Source of the DNA: DATLZB01 sp035574175
GTDB taxonomy: Bacteria; Pseudomonadota; Alphaproteobacteria; Rhizobiales; Hyphomicrobiaceae
Direction of reading: 5' to 3'
Assembly (NCBI GenBank): GCA_035574175.1
Contig: DATLZB010000203.1
Location: 7,386 to 71,385, forward strand
Length of the DNA stretch: 64,000 nucleotides
The translations under genes and the position numbers were made by a program. Positions 44,342 to 52,973 of the stretch are shown here, one piece after another (within the stretch, counting starts at the first letter, position 1; each line of letters starts with the position of its first letter). The notes below the pieces were generated by a model, which worked only from the letters and a program-made list of their open reading frames with translations, was not told the DNA's origin and did no database searches.

Positions 44342-44512
44342 GAACGGGCGGCTCTTGCCACGGGGCGTGGCTCTGATCGATCGTTGTGCGAGGGCGGCTC
44401 TGTCGCTTTCGCGCAACGCGCCCTGCAAATTCCCAGTTGCGGCCAGATGGCTCGCTGCCGGGCTATCACGGCGTTTTCTATAGTGCCCTGCGATTCACAG
44501 TGGAGGCCCCTG

Positions 44513-44887
44513 ATGTCGCGCCGCAAGATCGCCTGGATCGGCTGCTCCTTCCTGATCGGCACCGGTGCGCCAGCTGTGCTGGCGCAGGAGACCGGCCTCT
44601 CCGACATTCATGCCCAGCGGATCGAAGGCGGCCGCGTGTGCATGTCCGAGCATTTCCACTACGGCTCGAGCACCGGACAGCCGAGCCGCAAGGCGGCCGA
44701 GGCGGCGGCGATCGCTTCCTGGGTCGGCTTCACTGCTTGGGAATACGGCGATCCCTGGGGCAACTACCGGATTGCGGCAAGCCGCGCCATGAAGTGTACG
44801 CAGTCGGGCAGCACTTGGTCATGCGAAACCGAGGCGCGGCCGTGCCGCCAGCTCAGGGCCACCGACAGGCGCGCACGCAAGAATTGA
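44513..44887 (+). CDS. Small secreted four-cysteine protein (paralogue of the protein at 40285)
   Basis: A 124-residue protein with a signal peptide (KIAWIGCSFLIGTGAPAVLAQ). The mature part has CMSEHFHYGSSTG, an Ala-rich helix AAEAAAIASWVGFTAWEYG, DPWGNYRIAASRAMKC and a C-terminal CETEARPCRQL. The order and spacing of HYG, Ala/Trp helix, Trp and three Cys match the smaller protein at 40285-40575. A GGAGG ribosome binding site precedes the ATG at 44513; an upstream in-frame start would bury the signal. The function is unknown. Confidence 0.65.
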   Translation: MSRRKIAWIGCSFLIGTGAPAVLAQETGLSDIHAQRIEGGRVCMSEHFHYGSSTGQPSRKAAEAAAIASWVGFTAWEYGDPWGNYRIAASRAMKCTQSGSTWSCETEARPCRQLRATDRRARKN

Positions 44888-45024
44888 TGCGAGGGAGTGT
44901 TCGGGCGCGTATGAGAGCCTTAACGGGAATGTGCGTTTGTGGAGGCGCCATCCATATGGAAGACCAGATTTTGATGCCGTCTGCGTAGCCCCCTTCTTGG
45001 CCGACCCCAGGTTCGAGGTACAAG

Positions 45025-46635
45025 TTGTTGCTCAGCTTACGTCACTTTCTGGCCAGGGCTTTGTCTATCGCAGGCATCTGCTCGCCGGCTGTTGTCGGCC
45101 TACCGCAGCCAGCCCAGGCCCAGTTCCTCCCCTTTTTTGAAAGCAGACCCCTGCCTCGTGTCTATCACCGGCCGCAGTCAAGGTCGGCGCGCCTCTCTCG
45201 TAACGAAGCGGCGCCCGAAGCAACCGCCGACCTTAAAAAGCATAAGCCAACCAGCGCGCTGATCGCCGTCGTATCCCTCGCCGACCAGCGCATATGGGTT
45301 TACGGCGGTGGCGGACTTCTGGCCACCGCGCCGGTCTCGACCGGCATGGCGGGCTACCGCACGCCGACTGGCGTTTTCAGCGTGCTTCAGAAGAAGCGGT
45401 GGCATCGCTCCAATATTTACAGCAACGCACCGATGCCCTACATGCAGCGCCTTACCTGGTCAGGCATCGCGCTGCATGCTGGCGTGCTTCCGGGCTATCC
45501 CGCCTCGCATGGATGCATTCGGCTGCCGCCCGGGTTTGCCCAGCAGCTTTGGGGCATGACCAGGCTTGGGGCTCGCGTGGTGGTCGCACCACACCGCACG
45601 ACCGTCGTTGAGATCGCGCATCCCAACCTCCCGGTTCCGACCATGACGCCTGCCGAACCTGCGGCCACGACGGATGAAGTGGCGGAGCTCGGCACCATGG
45701 GCTCCGAGCCGGCCGATGGCGATCCCCCCTCGCGACTTGTTGCTCTTAAGACCAGCACGGACAGCGCTCCTCCCCTGACAGCGTCTGCGAAACTGCTTAA
45801 CCCGCACGAAATGGCGCAGATTGTTCGCGAGAAGACGAGGAAAGCGGCCGCGGATACGGCAAAGGCGGCAAAGGCTGCGGCACAGTACGCCGCTCAGGCC
45901 GGCGTCGAGGCGAGGGAATCGGCTCAATCCTTGAGGAAGGCGCAAGCCGCCCTTGCCGCGGCGGAATCCCGCGTTGCAGCACTCGTGCGGAGGAAAGAGG
46001 GCACGACCTCTGTCGAGGCTTCTGAAAAGCTCACGCTCGAATTGTCGGCGGCTGAGCTTAGGGTTGCGGAGGCCAGACTGGAAGTGAGCGAGGCGCAGTC
46101 CCGAGAGCAGGCAAAACGGGAAGCGGCCGCCGCAGCATCCGCTGCCGCCGAGGCGGCAGCCGAGGCGAGCAAGCGGGCGGCATCGGCGGCAGAGGCGGCC
46201 TACCAGGCGCTGGAGCCAGTCTCGGTCTTCATCAGTCGCAAAAAGGCTCGCCTCTACGTGCGACAGCGCTGGGCGCCGCTTTTGGAGGTGCCGGTAACGA
46301 TCGAGGACCACGAGCTCCCCATCGGCACCCACCTGTTCGTCGCCGTGGAGCCGGTACAGGAGGGTGGACCGTTGCGCTGGATGGCCGTTACGGTCCCGGA
46401 GACGAGCGGAGGGTCGCAATCCAAGCAGAACCCCGGTCGCGGCGGGCCAGAAGGAGAACCGCCGAGAACGGTCGGCGAGACGGCCGCCAACGCGCTCAGC
46501 CGCGTTCTGATGCCCGCTGAAGCGCTGCAATTCATTTCAGACCGCACCTGGATCGGTGCGTCGCTCATCATCTCCGATCACGCCATGAGCAACGAAACCG
46601 GCGCCTACACCGATTTTATCGTCTCCACCCGATAG
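45025..46635 (+). CDS. L,D-transpeptidase with long helical region and second YkuD-like domain
   Basis: A 536-residue exported protein. After the signal peptide, residues about 77-190 form a YkuD L,D-transpeptidase domain with H151 and the catalytic SHGCIRLP (C164), which makes 3-3 peptidoglycan cross-links or attaches proteins to the wall. Residues 262-395 are an Ala/Glu/Lys-rich, probably coiled-coil helix. Residues 398-536 (FISRKKARLYVRQ, PIGTHLFVAVE, DFIVSTR) look like a second YkuD-like domain without the HGC motif. The start is a TTG with GAGGT five bases upstream; no ATG exists before the signal segment. Confidence 0.85.
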   Translation: MLLSLRHFLARALSIAGICSPAVVGLPQPAQAQFLPFFESRPLPRVYHRPQSRSARLSRNEAAPEATADLKKHKPTSALIAVVSLADQRIWVYGGGGLLATAPVSTGMAGYRTPTGVFSVLQKKRWHRSNIYSNAPMPYMQRLTWSGIALHAGVLPGYPASHGCIRLPPGFAQQLWGMTRLGARVVVAPHRTTVVEIAHPNLPVPTMTPAEPAATTDEVAELGTMGSEPADGDPPSRLVALKTSTDSAPPLTASAKLLNPHEMAQIVREKTRKAAADTAKAAKAAAQYAAQAGVEARESAQSLRKAQAALAAAESRVAALVRRKEGTTSVEASEKLTLELSAAELRVAEARLEVSEAQSREQAKREAAAAASAAAEAAAEASKRAASAAEAAYQALEPVSVFISRKKARLYVRQRWAPLLEVPVTIEDHELPIGTHLFVAVEPVQEGGPLRWMAVTVPETSGGSQSKQNPGRGGPEGEPPRTVGETAANALSRVLMPAEALQFISDRTWIGASLIISDHAMSNETGAYTDFIVSTR

Positions 46636-46663
46636 CGTCTGACGGGGCCCTTCGAAAAAACGA

Positions 46664-48007
46664 TTACCGGCCCATCAGGGCGAGCCGGACATAGGCACCC
46701 CTGTGCCAGGGCAGGTGCTGGCGCGCCGCGGCGAGCACGTCTTCGGCTGCGATGGAGGTGACATCAAAGTCGTAGATCGAAGCGCCGTTGAGCGTGCGAT
46801 TGACCATGCTCTCCAGGATTGTGTCGTTGCACTCGGCCTTCTTGCGGCGCATGAGCTCAAAGCGATCTCTGAAACGGGCGAGTTCGAGGGGGTCGATGCG
46901 GCGCTTGAGCTTGGCCATGGTCTCGAAGACGCGTGCCTCGATCGCCACGGGCGACCTCGAGCTCGTGACCAGGATCTCGAATATGCCGGAGCTGCGGTCA
47001 CAGTCGTAGACTGCCTCGGGCGTATAGGCATCTCCTGAACGGTCCCTTAGCTCTTGGAAGAGGGCGCCGTTGAGGCAGCCGGCGAGCGCGAGCAGCACTT
47101 TCGATTCGGGATCGGTGATCCGAATCCCCGTGTTCCAGGCAATCCTGAGTTCGGACAGGGGTCGCTTGAGATCGGCCGACGGCGCCGAAAGGGCGCTGTA
47201 GCTGCGAGTGACCGGGGCGCTCGGCAACTCGAGCATGGGGCCCTCGCCGTATCGGAACGAACCAAAATATCGCGATGCGAGGTCAAAGGCCTCGCTCGCC
47301 TCGAAGTCGCCAACCAGGAACAGATCCATATTCGCCGGAAGTCGCACGCTGTGGGCGAAGGCCTCCAGCTCCAAGGCGAGCCGGCGAGGGGGCATCATGG
47401 CCTTCAGAATCTCCGTTTCCACCGTGTCGCGGGCATACGGGTGAGACCTGCCATAAAGCGCCTGATCGAACTCCTGTTTTGCCTTGCCAGTGGCCTCGTA
47501 CTTGATGAGATAGAGCTCCTGCAGGACGATCCGCGCCTCCCGTTCCACGGTCTCGACGTCGAATTTCTGGTCGAGACTGGTAATCGCCAGCATCTCGAGC
47601 GCGCGTGCCATGTTGCTCGGAAGGAACGATGCATTCCACTGGATCGAACCGATCGCCGTGGTGGCGTCGCTGTCCTGCATGCAGTCCTGCCGGATCTGCC
47701 TGATCTCGTTTGCGGAGAATGCGCCCGCCGCCCCGCTGAAGGAGGTGTGCTCCATCAAATGGGCCAAGCCGCCGGGCTCGCCGATCTCCTTGCTGCGCAA
47801 GACGAGCGACGCACTCACGTAACCCGATCTCTTGGTCAGGCAATGGATACGCAGCCCGTTGGACAGTGCTAATGAGACGGGCTCGCCTCCCGAAGCGGCC
47901 GTGAAGGTGCCTTGCGAGTCCTTGAAGGCAGCCGCCCCGGTAGGCAGCGTCGACGCCGCCCCGCCCAGTAACAAGCCCCTCAGCGCGTCGCGTCGGCTCA
48001 CCCGCAT
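46664..48007 (-). CDS. M16-family (insulinase-type) zinc peptidase, exported
   Basis: A 447-residue single-module M16 protein. The inverted zinc motif HLMEH (83-87) is intact, with a Glu in VLQELYLIKYE about 77 residues later as third ligand. The N-terminus SRRDALRGLLLGGAAS matches a Tat signal, so the protein is probably exported folded. M16 proteins often act as pairs in which only one carries the zinc site; the partner is not next door. It converges on the L,D-transpeptidase gene, with 28 bases between stops. Confidence 0.88.
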   Translation of the reverse strand: MRVSRRDALRGLLLGGAASTLPTGAAAFKDSQGTFTAASGGEPVSLALSNGLRIHCLTKRSGYVSASLVLRSKEIGEPGGLAHLMEHTSFSGAAGAFSANEIRQIRQDCMQDSDATTAIGSIQWNASFLPSNMARALEMLAITSLDQKFDVETVEREARIVLQELYLIKYEATGKAKQEFDQALYGRSHPYARDTVETEILKAMMPPRRLALELEAFAHSVRLPANMDLFLVGDFEASEAFDLASRYFGSFRYGEGPMLELPSAPVTRSYSALSAPSADLKRPLSELRIAWNTGIRITDPESKVLLALAGCLNGALFQELRDRSGDAYTPEAVYDCDRSSGIFEILVTSSRSPVAIEARVFETMAKLKRRIDPLELARFRDRFELMRRKKAECNDTILESMVNRTLNGASIYDFDVTSIAAEDVLAAARQHLPWHRGAYVRLALMGR

Positions 48008-48121
48008 ATGCGCCCCCGCAGGACGGTAAGCACGTAGTCCCGGGCCACTCTAGCTCCGGTTGGTCAGACCACACAATAACCGGCGTTCGCAAACCCGTTC
48101 GTGCCCTCAGGGACGGGCAGC

Positions 48122-49009
48122 TCATTCGCTGCGCAGCCTCTGTCCGAGGCGTCCGGCCAGGTCCTGCACGAATTGCCAGGCAACGCGGCCCGACCGGCCT
48201 CCTCTCGTCATGCTCCACTCGAGAGCCTCGCGCACGAGTTCCTCTTCCGCAACCCTGAGGCCGTGATAAGCGCTATAGCCGCGCACCATCTCGAGGTACT
48301 CGTCTTGGCTGCAATTGTGGAAGCCGAGCCAAAGCCCGAACCGATCCGACAACGACACCTTCTCCTCGGTAGCCTCCGAAGGGTTGATGGCGGTTGAACG
48401 CTCGTTCTCCATCATCTCCCGGGGCAGGAGATGGCGCCGGTTGGATGTGGCATAGAACAGCACGCTCTCCGGTCGGCCCTCGATGCCTCCTTCGAGGACG
48501 GCTTTGAGGGACTTGTAGCTTGTGTCCGCGGCGTCGAACGAAAGATCGTCGCAAAACACGATGAAGCGATGGCGGGCGGACTTCAAGTGCGCAAGACAAC
48601 GGGGGAGACTGGCGATGTCCTCCCGGTGGATCTCGATCAGTTTGAGGTTGGCCGCGGTCCCCTTGCCGGCTCCGAGCTTGCGGCAAACCTCCGCATGAAC
48701 GGCCTTGACCAGCGAGCTCTTTCCCATACCGCGCGCACCCCAAAGCAAGGCGTTGTTGGCAGGCAGGCCGCGCGCGAATCGCTCGGTGTTGGCGAGCAGC
48801 TGTTCGGCCGCCCGATCGATGCCTTTGAGCAGCACCAGCGGCACCCGGTTGACGTGCGGCACGGGCTCGAATCCTTCCGGGTCAGCATGCCATACGAATG
48901 CTTCCCAGGCCGAGAAGTTGGCCGGTTCAAGCGGCGGCGGGGCGAGCCGCTCGAGGGCGGCGGCGATACGGGCAAGGAGCTGATCTCGCGTGTCGTTGGA
49001 AGCGGGCAT
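48122..49009 (-). CDS. DUF815-family P-loop ATPase
   Basis: A 295-residue cytoplasmic AAA-type ATPase. Walker A is GARGMGKSS (91-99) and Walker B FIVFCDDLSFD; VLFYATSNRRHLLPREM is the sensor 1 region and the C-terminal RGGRSGRVAWQF contains the Arg finger-type residues. DUF815 is conserved in alphaproteobacteria next to yajC, as here, but its role is not established. The start at 49009 is chosen because the family begins there; an open frame continues upstream to 49213. Confidence 0.85.
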   Translation of the reverse strand: MPASNDTRDQLLARIAAALERLAPPPLEPANFSAWEAFVWHADPEGFEPVPHVNRVPLVLLKGIDRAAEQLLANTERFARGLPANNALLWGARGMGKSSLVKAVHAEVCRKLGAGKGTAANLKLIEIHREDIASLPRCLAHLKSARHRFIVFCDDLSFDAADTSYKSLKAVLEGGIEGRPESVLFYATSNRRHLLPREMMENERSTAINPSEATEEKVSLSDRFGLWLGFHNCSQDEYLEMVRGYSAYHGLRVAEEELVREALEWSMTRGGRSGRVAWQFVQDLAGRLGQRLRSE

Positions 49010-49237
49010 GGGAGGCCTTTCGCTCTCCGGGCTCTTGGGCCGGCTGCACGCCTCTATAGCGGCGCGCGGTGCGGGCGTCATCCGCCGCCGTTGCCCGTGG
49101 TTGCGCTCACCGTTGAGGTTGCAAAGCGAGGGCCAAGCCTTATAGTCGCGACGATTTTTGCCCGCGCGCGTCACGGGTCCGGAATCGGGTTGGCGGTCGC
49201 GTGTACGAGGCATGGCCGCGGCGAGGAAGCAGCACGC

Positions 49238-49573
49238 ATGTTCATCTCTCCGGCGTTCGCGCAGTCAGGAGCCCCCGGCGGTGGCGGCGACTTTCTGTTC
49301 CAGCTGATGCCCATCCTTCTGATGTTTGTGATCTTCTACTTCCTGCTGTTCCGCCCCCAGCAGCAGCGCATGAAGCAGCACCGCGAGATGGTGGCGAACC
49401 TGCGCCGTGGCGACACAGTGGTGACGGCCGGCGGTATCATCGGCAAGGTCACCAAGGTAGTCGACGACAGGGAGATCGAGGTAGAGATCGCGGGCAACAC
49501 CAGGGTACGCGTGGTCAAGGGAACGGTGGCCGAAGTGCGCACGCGCGCCGAGCCGGTCAAGGAAAGTACTTGA
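49238..49573 (+). CDS. yajC: Sec translocase accessory subunit YajC
   Basis: A 111-residue single-span protein that associates with SecDF and the SecYEG channel. The membrane span is LMPILLMFVIFYFLLF, followed by RPQQQRMKQHREMVANLRRGDTVVTAGG, the YajC signature. The N-terminus contains FISPAFAQSG. It is 173 bases upstream of secD in the conserved yajC-secD-secF order. Confidence 0.96.
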   Translation: MFISPAFAQSGAPGGGGDFLFQLMPILLMFVIFYFLLFRPQQQRMKQHREMVANLRRGDTVVTAGGIIGKVTKVVDDREIEVEIAGNTRVRVVKGTVAEVRTRAEPVKEST

Positions 49574-49746
49574 TAGCCGAGCCTCGTACCCACGAGCGCC
49601 GAGCTGTCCGGGTCGCCACCTGAGGTTTCAAGCGCTCCGTTGACAGCGAACAGCGTGGGTGGTGCTGCCCATCAGTGGCTTCGCGCCGGCGGGCAGGGTG
49701 CCCCCGCCGACCTGGCCGCCCGGGAAGTCTTAAGGTTGGAGCTCAC
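49574..49746. other. yajC-secD gap with hairpin potential
   Basis: No gene is present. A perfect TTGACA occurs at 49640-49645 without a good -10 partner. Around 49690-49715 a GGCGGGC stretch can pair with GCCCCCGCC. Whether secDF has its own promoter here cannot be decided from sequence. Confidence 0.35.
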
Positions 49747-51363
49747 ATGCTGCACTTCTCCCAGGCAAGAGTGATCTTTGTCTTGCTGATCTGCTTGGTA
49801 GCGTTTCTTTTCGCGATGCCGAACTTCTTCCCAAAGGAGGTGGTCGAACGCTGGCCGAGCTTCCTGCCCAAACGACAGCTTGCGCTTGGTCTCGACCTCA
49901 AGGGCGGCGCACATCTACTGCTGGCGATGGACACCGAGACGCTCCGCAAGGACTGGATCGCGACTCTGCGCGATGACGCCCGCAAACAGCTGCGCGATGC
50001 CAAGATCTCGTTCACGGCCGTTGGCACGACGCCGACCGCCGTCCAAATCAGGCTCGCTAAGCCCGAAGATGCCGATGCGGCCGTGCGGGAGTTGCGGAAG
50101 CTCAACCAATCGCTCGGGAGTTTGCTCCTTGGCACGGAGAGCAATTCGATCGATGTCGAAAAAGGCGAGGGCGGCCTTGTCACCTTACGACCGACGCCTC
50201 AGGGTCTCTCCAATCGCATCTCCGGGGCCGCCAGTGCAGCGCTTGAGACGGTGCGGCGGCGCGTCGACATCATTGGAACGACCGAGCCCCTGATCGTGCG
50301 CCAGGGCAGCGACCGCATCCTGGTACAGGTGCCGGGCTTCGACGATACGCGTCGGCTGAAGGAGCTGATCGGAAACACCGCCAAGCTGTCGTTCCACGAG
50401 GTGCATCCCCAGATGACGGCAGAGGAGGCGCGCGCCACCCGCGTCCCTATCGGCTACAAAATCTATCCCGCGGCCGAGAAGAACGAGGCCGCCTACCTGT
50501 TGCGCGAGACCCCGGTAGTGCCGGGTGACGACCTCGTCGATGCTCAGCCGGGGTTCGACTCGCGCACGAACGAGCCGGTCATCAATTTCCGTTTCAATCA
50601 GTCGGGGGCGCGCCGGTTCGGCGCCTTCACCAGAGACAACGTCGGCCGGCCGTTCGCGATCGTACTCGACGACAAGGTGCTGTCGGCCCCCGTGATCCGC
50701 GAGCCTATCCTCGGCGGTTCTGGTCAGATCTCGGGCAGCTTCACCATCGAAAGCGCCAACACTCTTGCCGTGCAGCTGCGCTCGGGTGCGCTGCCGACCA
50801 AGCTCACCGTGATCGAGGAGCGCACGGTCGGTCCCTCGCTCGGCGCCGACTCGGTGGCCGCCGGTACCACCGCCGGCATCATTGGCATGATCGCCACCGT
50901 GATCATGACGGTCGTCGCTTACGGCACGTTCGGCGTGATCGCGGTAATCGGCCTCGCGGTGCACGCCATCTCGATCCTGGCGCTGATGTCGGCAATCGGC
51001 ACCACGCTGACGTTGCCCGGCATCGCGGGGTTCGTGCTCACGATCAGTATGGCGATAGACGCCAACGTGCTCATTTATGAGAGGATTCGCGAGGAGCTGC
51101 GCGCCGGCAAGACCGCCGTCTCCGCTATCGATGCCGGCTTCACCCGGGCGTTCGTAGCGATCTTCGATAGCCAGCTGACGACGCTCGCTGCGGCCGTGAT
51201 CATGTTCTGGTTGGGCTCCGGGCCGATACGCGGCTTCGCCGTAACGCTGACGCTGGGCATTCTCACGTCAGTGTTCGCTGCCGTCACCGTTACGCGAATG
51301 CTGGTCGCGCTGTGGCTGCGCTCGGCGAGGGCGCGCAGTCGGGCGATTGAGGTACCGATCTAA
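49747..51363 (+). CDS. secD: Protein translocase subunit SecD
   Basis: A 538-residue inner-membrane protein that uses the proton gradient to pull proteins through the Sec channel. The first span (VIFVLLICLVAFLFAM) is followed by LALGLDLKGGAHLLLAMD (D1 motif), a large periplasmic P1 domain, GGSGQISGSFT and the C-terminal five-span bundle with LPGIAGFVLTISMAIDANVLIYERIREEL, the D5 region with the essential Asp. It is followed 14 bases later by secF. Confidence 0.97.
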   Translation: MLHFSQARVIFVLLICLVAFLFAMPNFFPKEVVERWPSFLPKRQLALGLDLKGGAHLLLAMDTETLRKDWIATLRDDARKQLRDAKISFTAVGTTPTAVQIRLAKPEDADAAVRELRKLNQSLGSLLLGTESNSIDVEKGEGGLVTLRPTPQGLSNRISGAASAALETVRRRVDIIGTTEPLIVRQGSDRILVQVPGFDDTRRLKELIGNTAKLSFHEVHPQMTAEEARATRVPIGYKIYPAAEKNEAAYLLRETPVVPGDDLVDAQPGFDSRTNEPVINFRFNQSGARRFGAFTRDNVGRPFAIVLDDKVLSAPVIREPILGGSGQISGSFTIESANTLAVQLRSGALPTKLTVIEERTVGPSLGADSVAAGTTAGIIGMIATVIMTVVAYGTFGVIAVIGLAVHAISILALMSAIGTTLTLPGIAGFVLTISMAIDANVLIYERIREELRAGKTAVSAIDAGFTRAFVAIFDSQLTTLAAAVIMFWLGSGPIRGFAVTLTLGILTSVFAAVTVTRMLVALWLRSARARSRAIEVPI

Positions 51364-51377
51364 GGCGGGATGTTCCC

Positions 51378-52334
51378 ATGTTTCCAATCCCGGATTTCAA
51401 GGGCTTCGATTTCTTCCCCCACGGCACTCGCCTGCCCTTTATGCGGTTTAAGGCGGCCTGCCTGTGGGCCTCCATCATCGCGATGTTGGCTTCGATCGCT
51501 CTCGTCGCCACGTTCGGTTTCAACTTCGGTGTGGACTTCAAGGGCGGCTCGCTGATCGAGGTCCAGTCCAAGGCGGGGCCGGCCGATCTCGCCAGCATTC
51601 GCGCAAGACTTGGGGGACTTGGTCTCGGCGACGTGCAGATCCAGACGTTCGGCACGCCCAACGACGTGCTGATCCGTGTCGAACAGCAGCAGGGGGGGGA
51701 GGAAGCACAGCAGAAGGCCTTGGCCAAGGTGCAGGAAGCGCTCGGCGACGGCTTCGTGCAAAGGCGCATCGAGGTGGTGGGGCCCGGCGTATCGAGCGAA
51801 CTGCGTATGACCGGCATTATCGCGGTGCTGTGCTCGCTCCTTGCCATCATCGCCTACGTATGGTTCCGCTTCGAATGGCAGTTTGCCGCCGGCACGGTCA
51901 TAGCGCTCTCCCATGACGTGCTGATCACGGCGGGCATCTTCTCCTTGCTGCAACTCGAGTTCGACCTTTCGATCGTGGCAGCGCTGCTGACCATTCTCGG
52001 CTACTCGGTCAATGACACCGTCGTCGTATCGGACCGGATCCGCGAGAACCTGCGCAAATACAAGCGTATGGACCTGAACGAGCTGCTCAATCTGTCGATC
52101 AACGAGACCCTGTCCCGCACGATTCTGACTGGCGCCACCACCATTGTCGTACTGATCTCGCTTTACATCTTCGGCGGCGAGGTGATCCGGAACTTCACCT
52201 TCGCCATGTTGTTCGGCGTGCTGATCGGCACTTATTCGTCGATCTTCATCGCGGCACCGGTGCTCGACTACCTGGGCGTGAAGCGCGACTGGAGCGGAGC
52301 CGAAGTGAAGCCCAAGGCGAAGAGCCGCGTCTGA
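51378..52334 (+). CDS. secF: Protein translocase subunit SecF
   Basis: A 318-residue partner of SecD. Features: FGFNFGVDFKGGSLIEVQ after the first span, the small periplasmic domain with VGPGVSSELRMTG, and the last spans with LTILGYSVNDTVVVSDRIRENLR, the region matching SecD YERIREEL. The length matches the family. The next gene begins 38 bases later on the same strand. Confidence 0.97.
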   Translation: MFPIPDFKGFDFFPHGTRLPFMRFKAACLWASIIAMLASIALVATFGFNFGVDFKGGSLIEVQSKAGPADLASIRARLGGLGLGDVQIQTFGTPNDVLIRVEQQQGGEEAQQKALAKVQEALGDGFVQRRIEVVGPGVSSELRMTGIIAVLCSLLAIIAYVWFRFEWQFAAGTVIALSHDVLITAGIFSLLQLEFDLSIVAALLTILGYSVNDTVVVSDRIRENLRKYKRMDLNELLNLSINETLSRTILTGATTIVVLISLYIFGGEVIRNFTFAMLFGVLIGTYSSIFIAAPVLDYLGVKRDWSGAEVKPKAKSRV

Positions 52335-52372
52335 GAGCGAAGGTTCGACGTGCAGTCACCGCGGGGTCGACC

Positions 52373-52972
52373 ATGCAAGCCATTCTTGCCAGTCCGGGCC
52401 GGACACTTGTACTCGCGGGCGCTGTTTCGCTCGCCATCCTGATCGGGTGGCTGGCAGCGGAGGGCGCCGATGGGATCGGGCTTTTGTCGTTCTTGCTCCG
52501 CTTTGCCCACGTAATGGGGGCGGTCATCTGGCTGGGCATGATCTGGTTCGTGAACTTTATCCAGCTTGACGCACTGGCGATGGCGGACAAGCATGGTCGG
52601 GGGGTGCTCATGAAGAGCATCGTTCCGCGCGTGGCGAACACGTTCCGCCATGCATCACACCTGACCGTCGCGAGCGGCTTGATGCTGCTCTTCACCAGTG
52701 GCTATCTGCTGGGGTCGCTCGTTTATGCAACCGAGGTCCACACGCCCCCCTTGCGCAACGCGCTGCTGTGGAGCGGTGTGCTCGGCGGCGGAGCGATGTG
52801 GGTGATCGTCAACATGATGATCTGGCCCAGTCTCAAGATCATTCTCGGCCACACGGCCGACGCTGGCGCGAAGGCCGCAGCGCGGGCACGCGTGGCGATG
52901 CTTGCCCGCATCAATCTGGCGCTCTCCGTTCCCGTCACGTTCGTGATGGTGGCGGCCGCGCACCTTTACTGA
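52373..52972 (+). CDS. Membrane protein resembling urate oxidase N-terminal (PuuD-type) domain
   Basis: A 199-residue protein with about five membrane spans. FAHVMGAVIWLGMIWFVNFIQ, FRHASHLTVASGLMLLFTSGYLLG and the late IWPSLKIILGH resemble the membrane domain of PuuD-type urate hydroxylases, but the cytochrome c domain of PuuD is absent. Several conserved His (H50 region, H93, H96) could bind haem or act otherwise. No purine catabolism genes are nearby. It lies between secF and the phytoene-synthase-like gene, whose GTG start comes one base after its stop. Confidence 0.72.
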   Translation: MQAILASPGRTLVLAGAVSLAILIGWLAAEGADGIGLLSFLLRFAHVMGAVIWLGMIWFVNFIQLDALAMADKHGRGVLMKSIVPRVANTFRHASHLTVASGLMLLFTSGYLLGSLVYATEVHTPPLRNALLWSGVLGGGAMWVIVNMMIWPSLKIILGHTADAGAKAAARARVAMLARINLALSVPVTFVMVAAAHLY

Positions 52973-52973
52973 G

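Noticed and set aside
46636..46663. Intrinsic terminator between the L,D-transpeptidase and M16 genes
   Set aside because: A short A run and a GGGCCC palindrome are present, but there is no stem directly followed by a T run on either strand.
49574..49746. secD promoter or riboswitch
   Set aside because: TTGACA is perfect but no -10 element at proper spacing is present, and the GC-rich hairpin matches no riboswitch I recognise.
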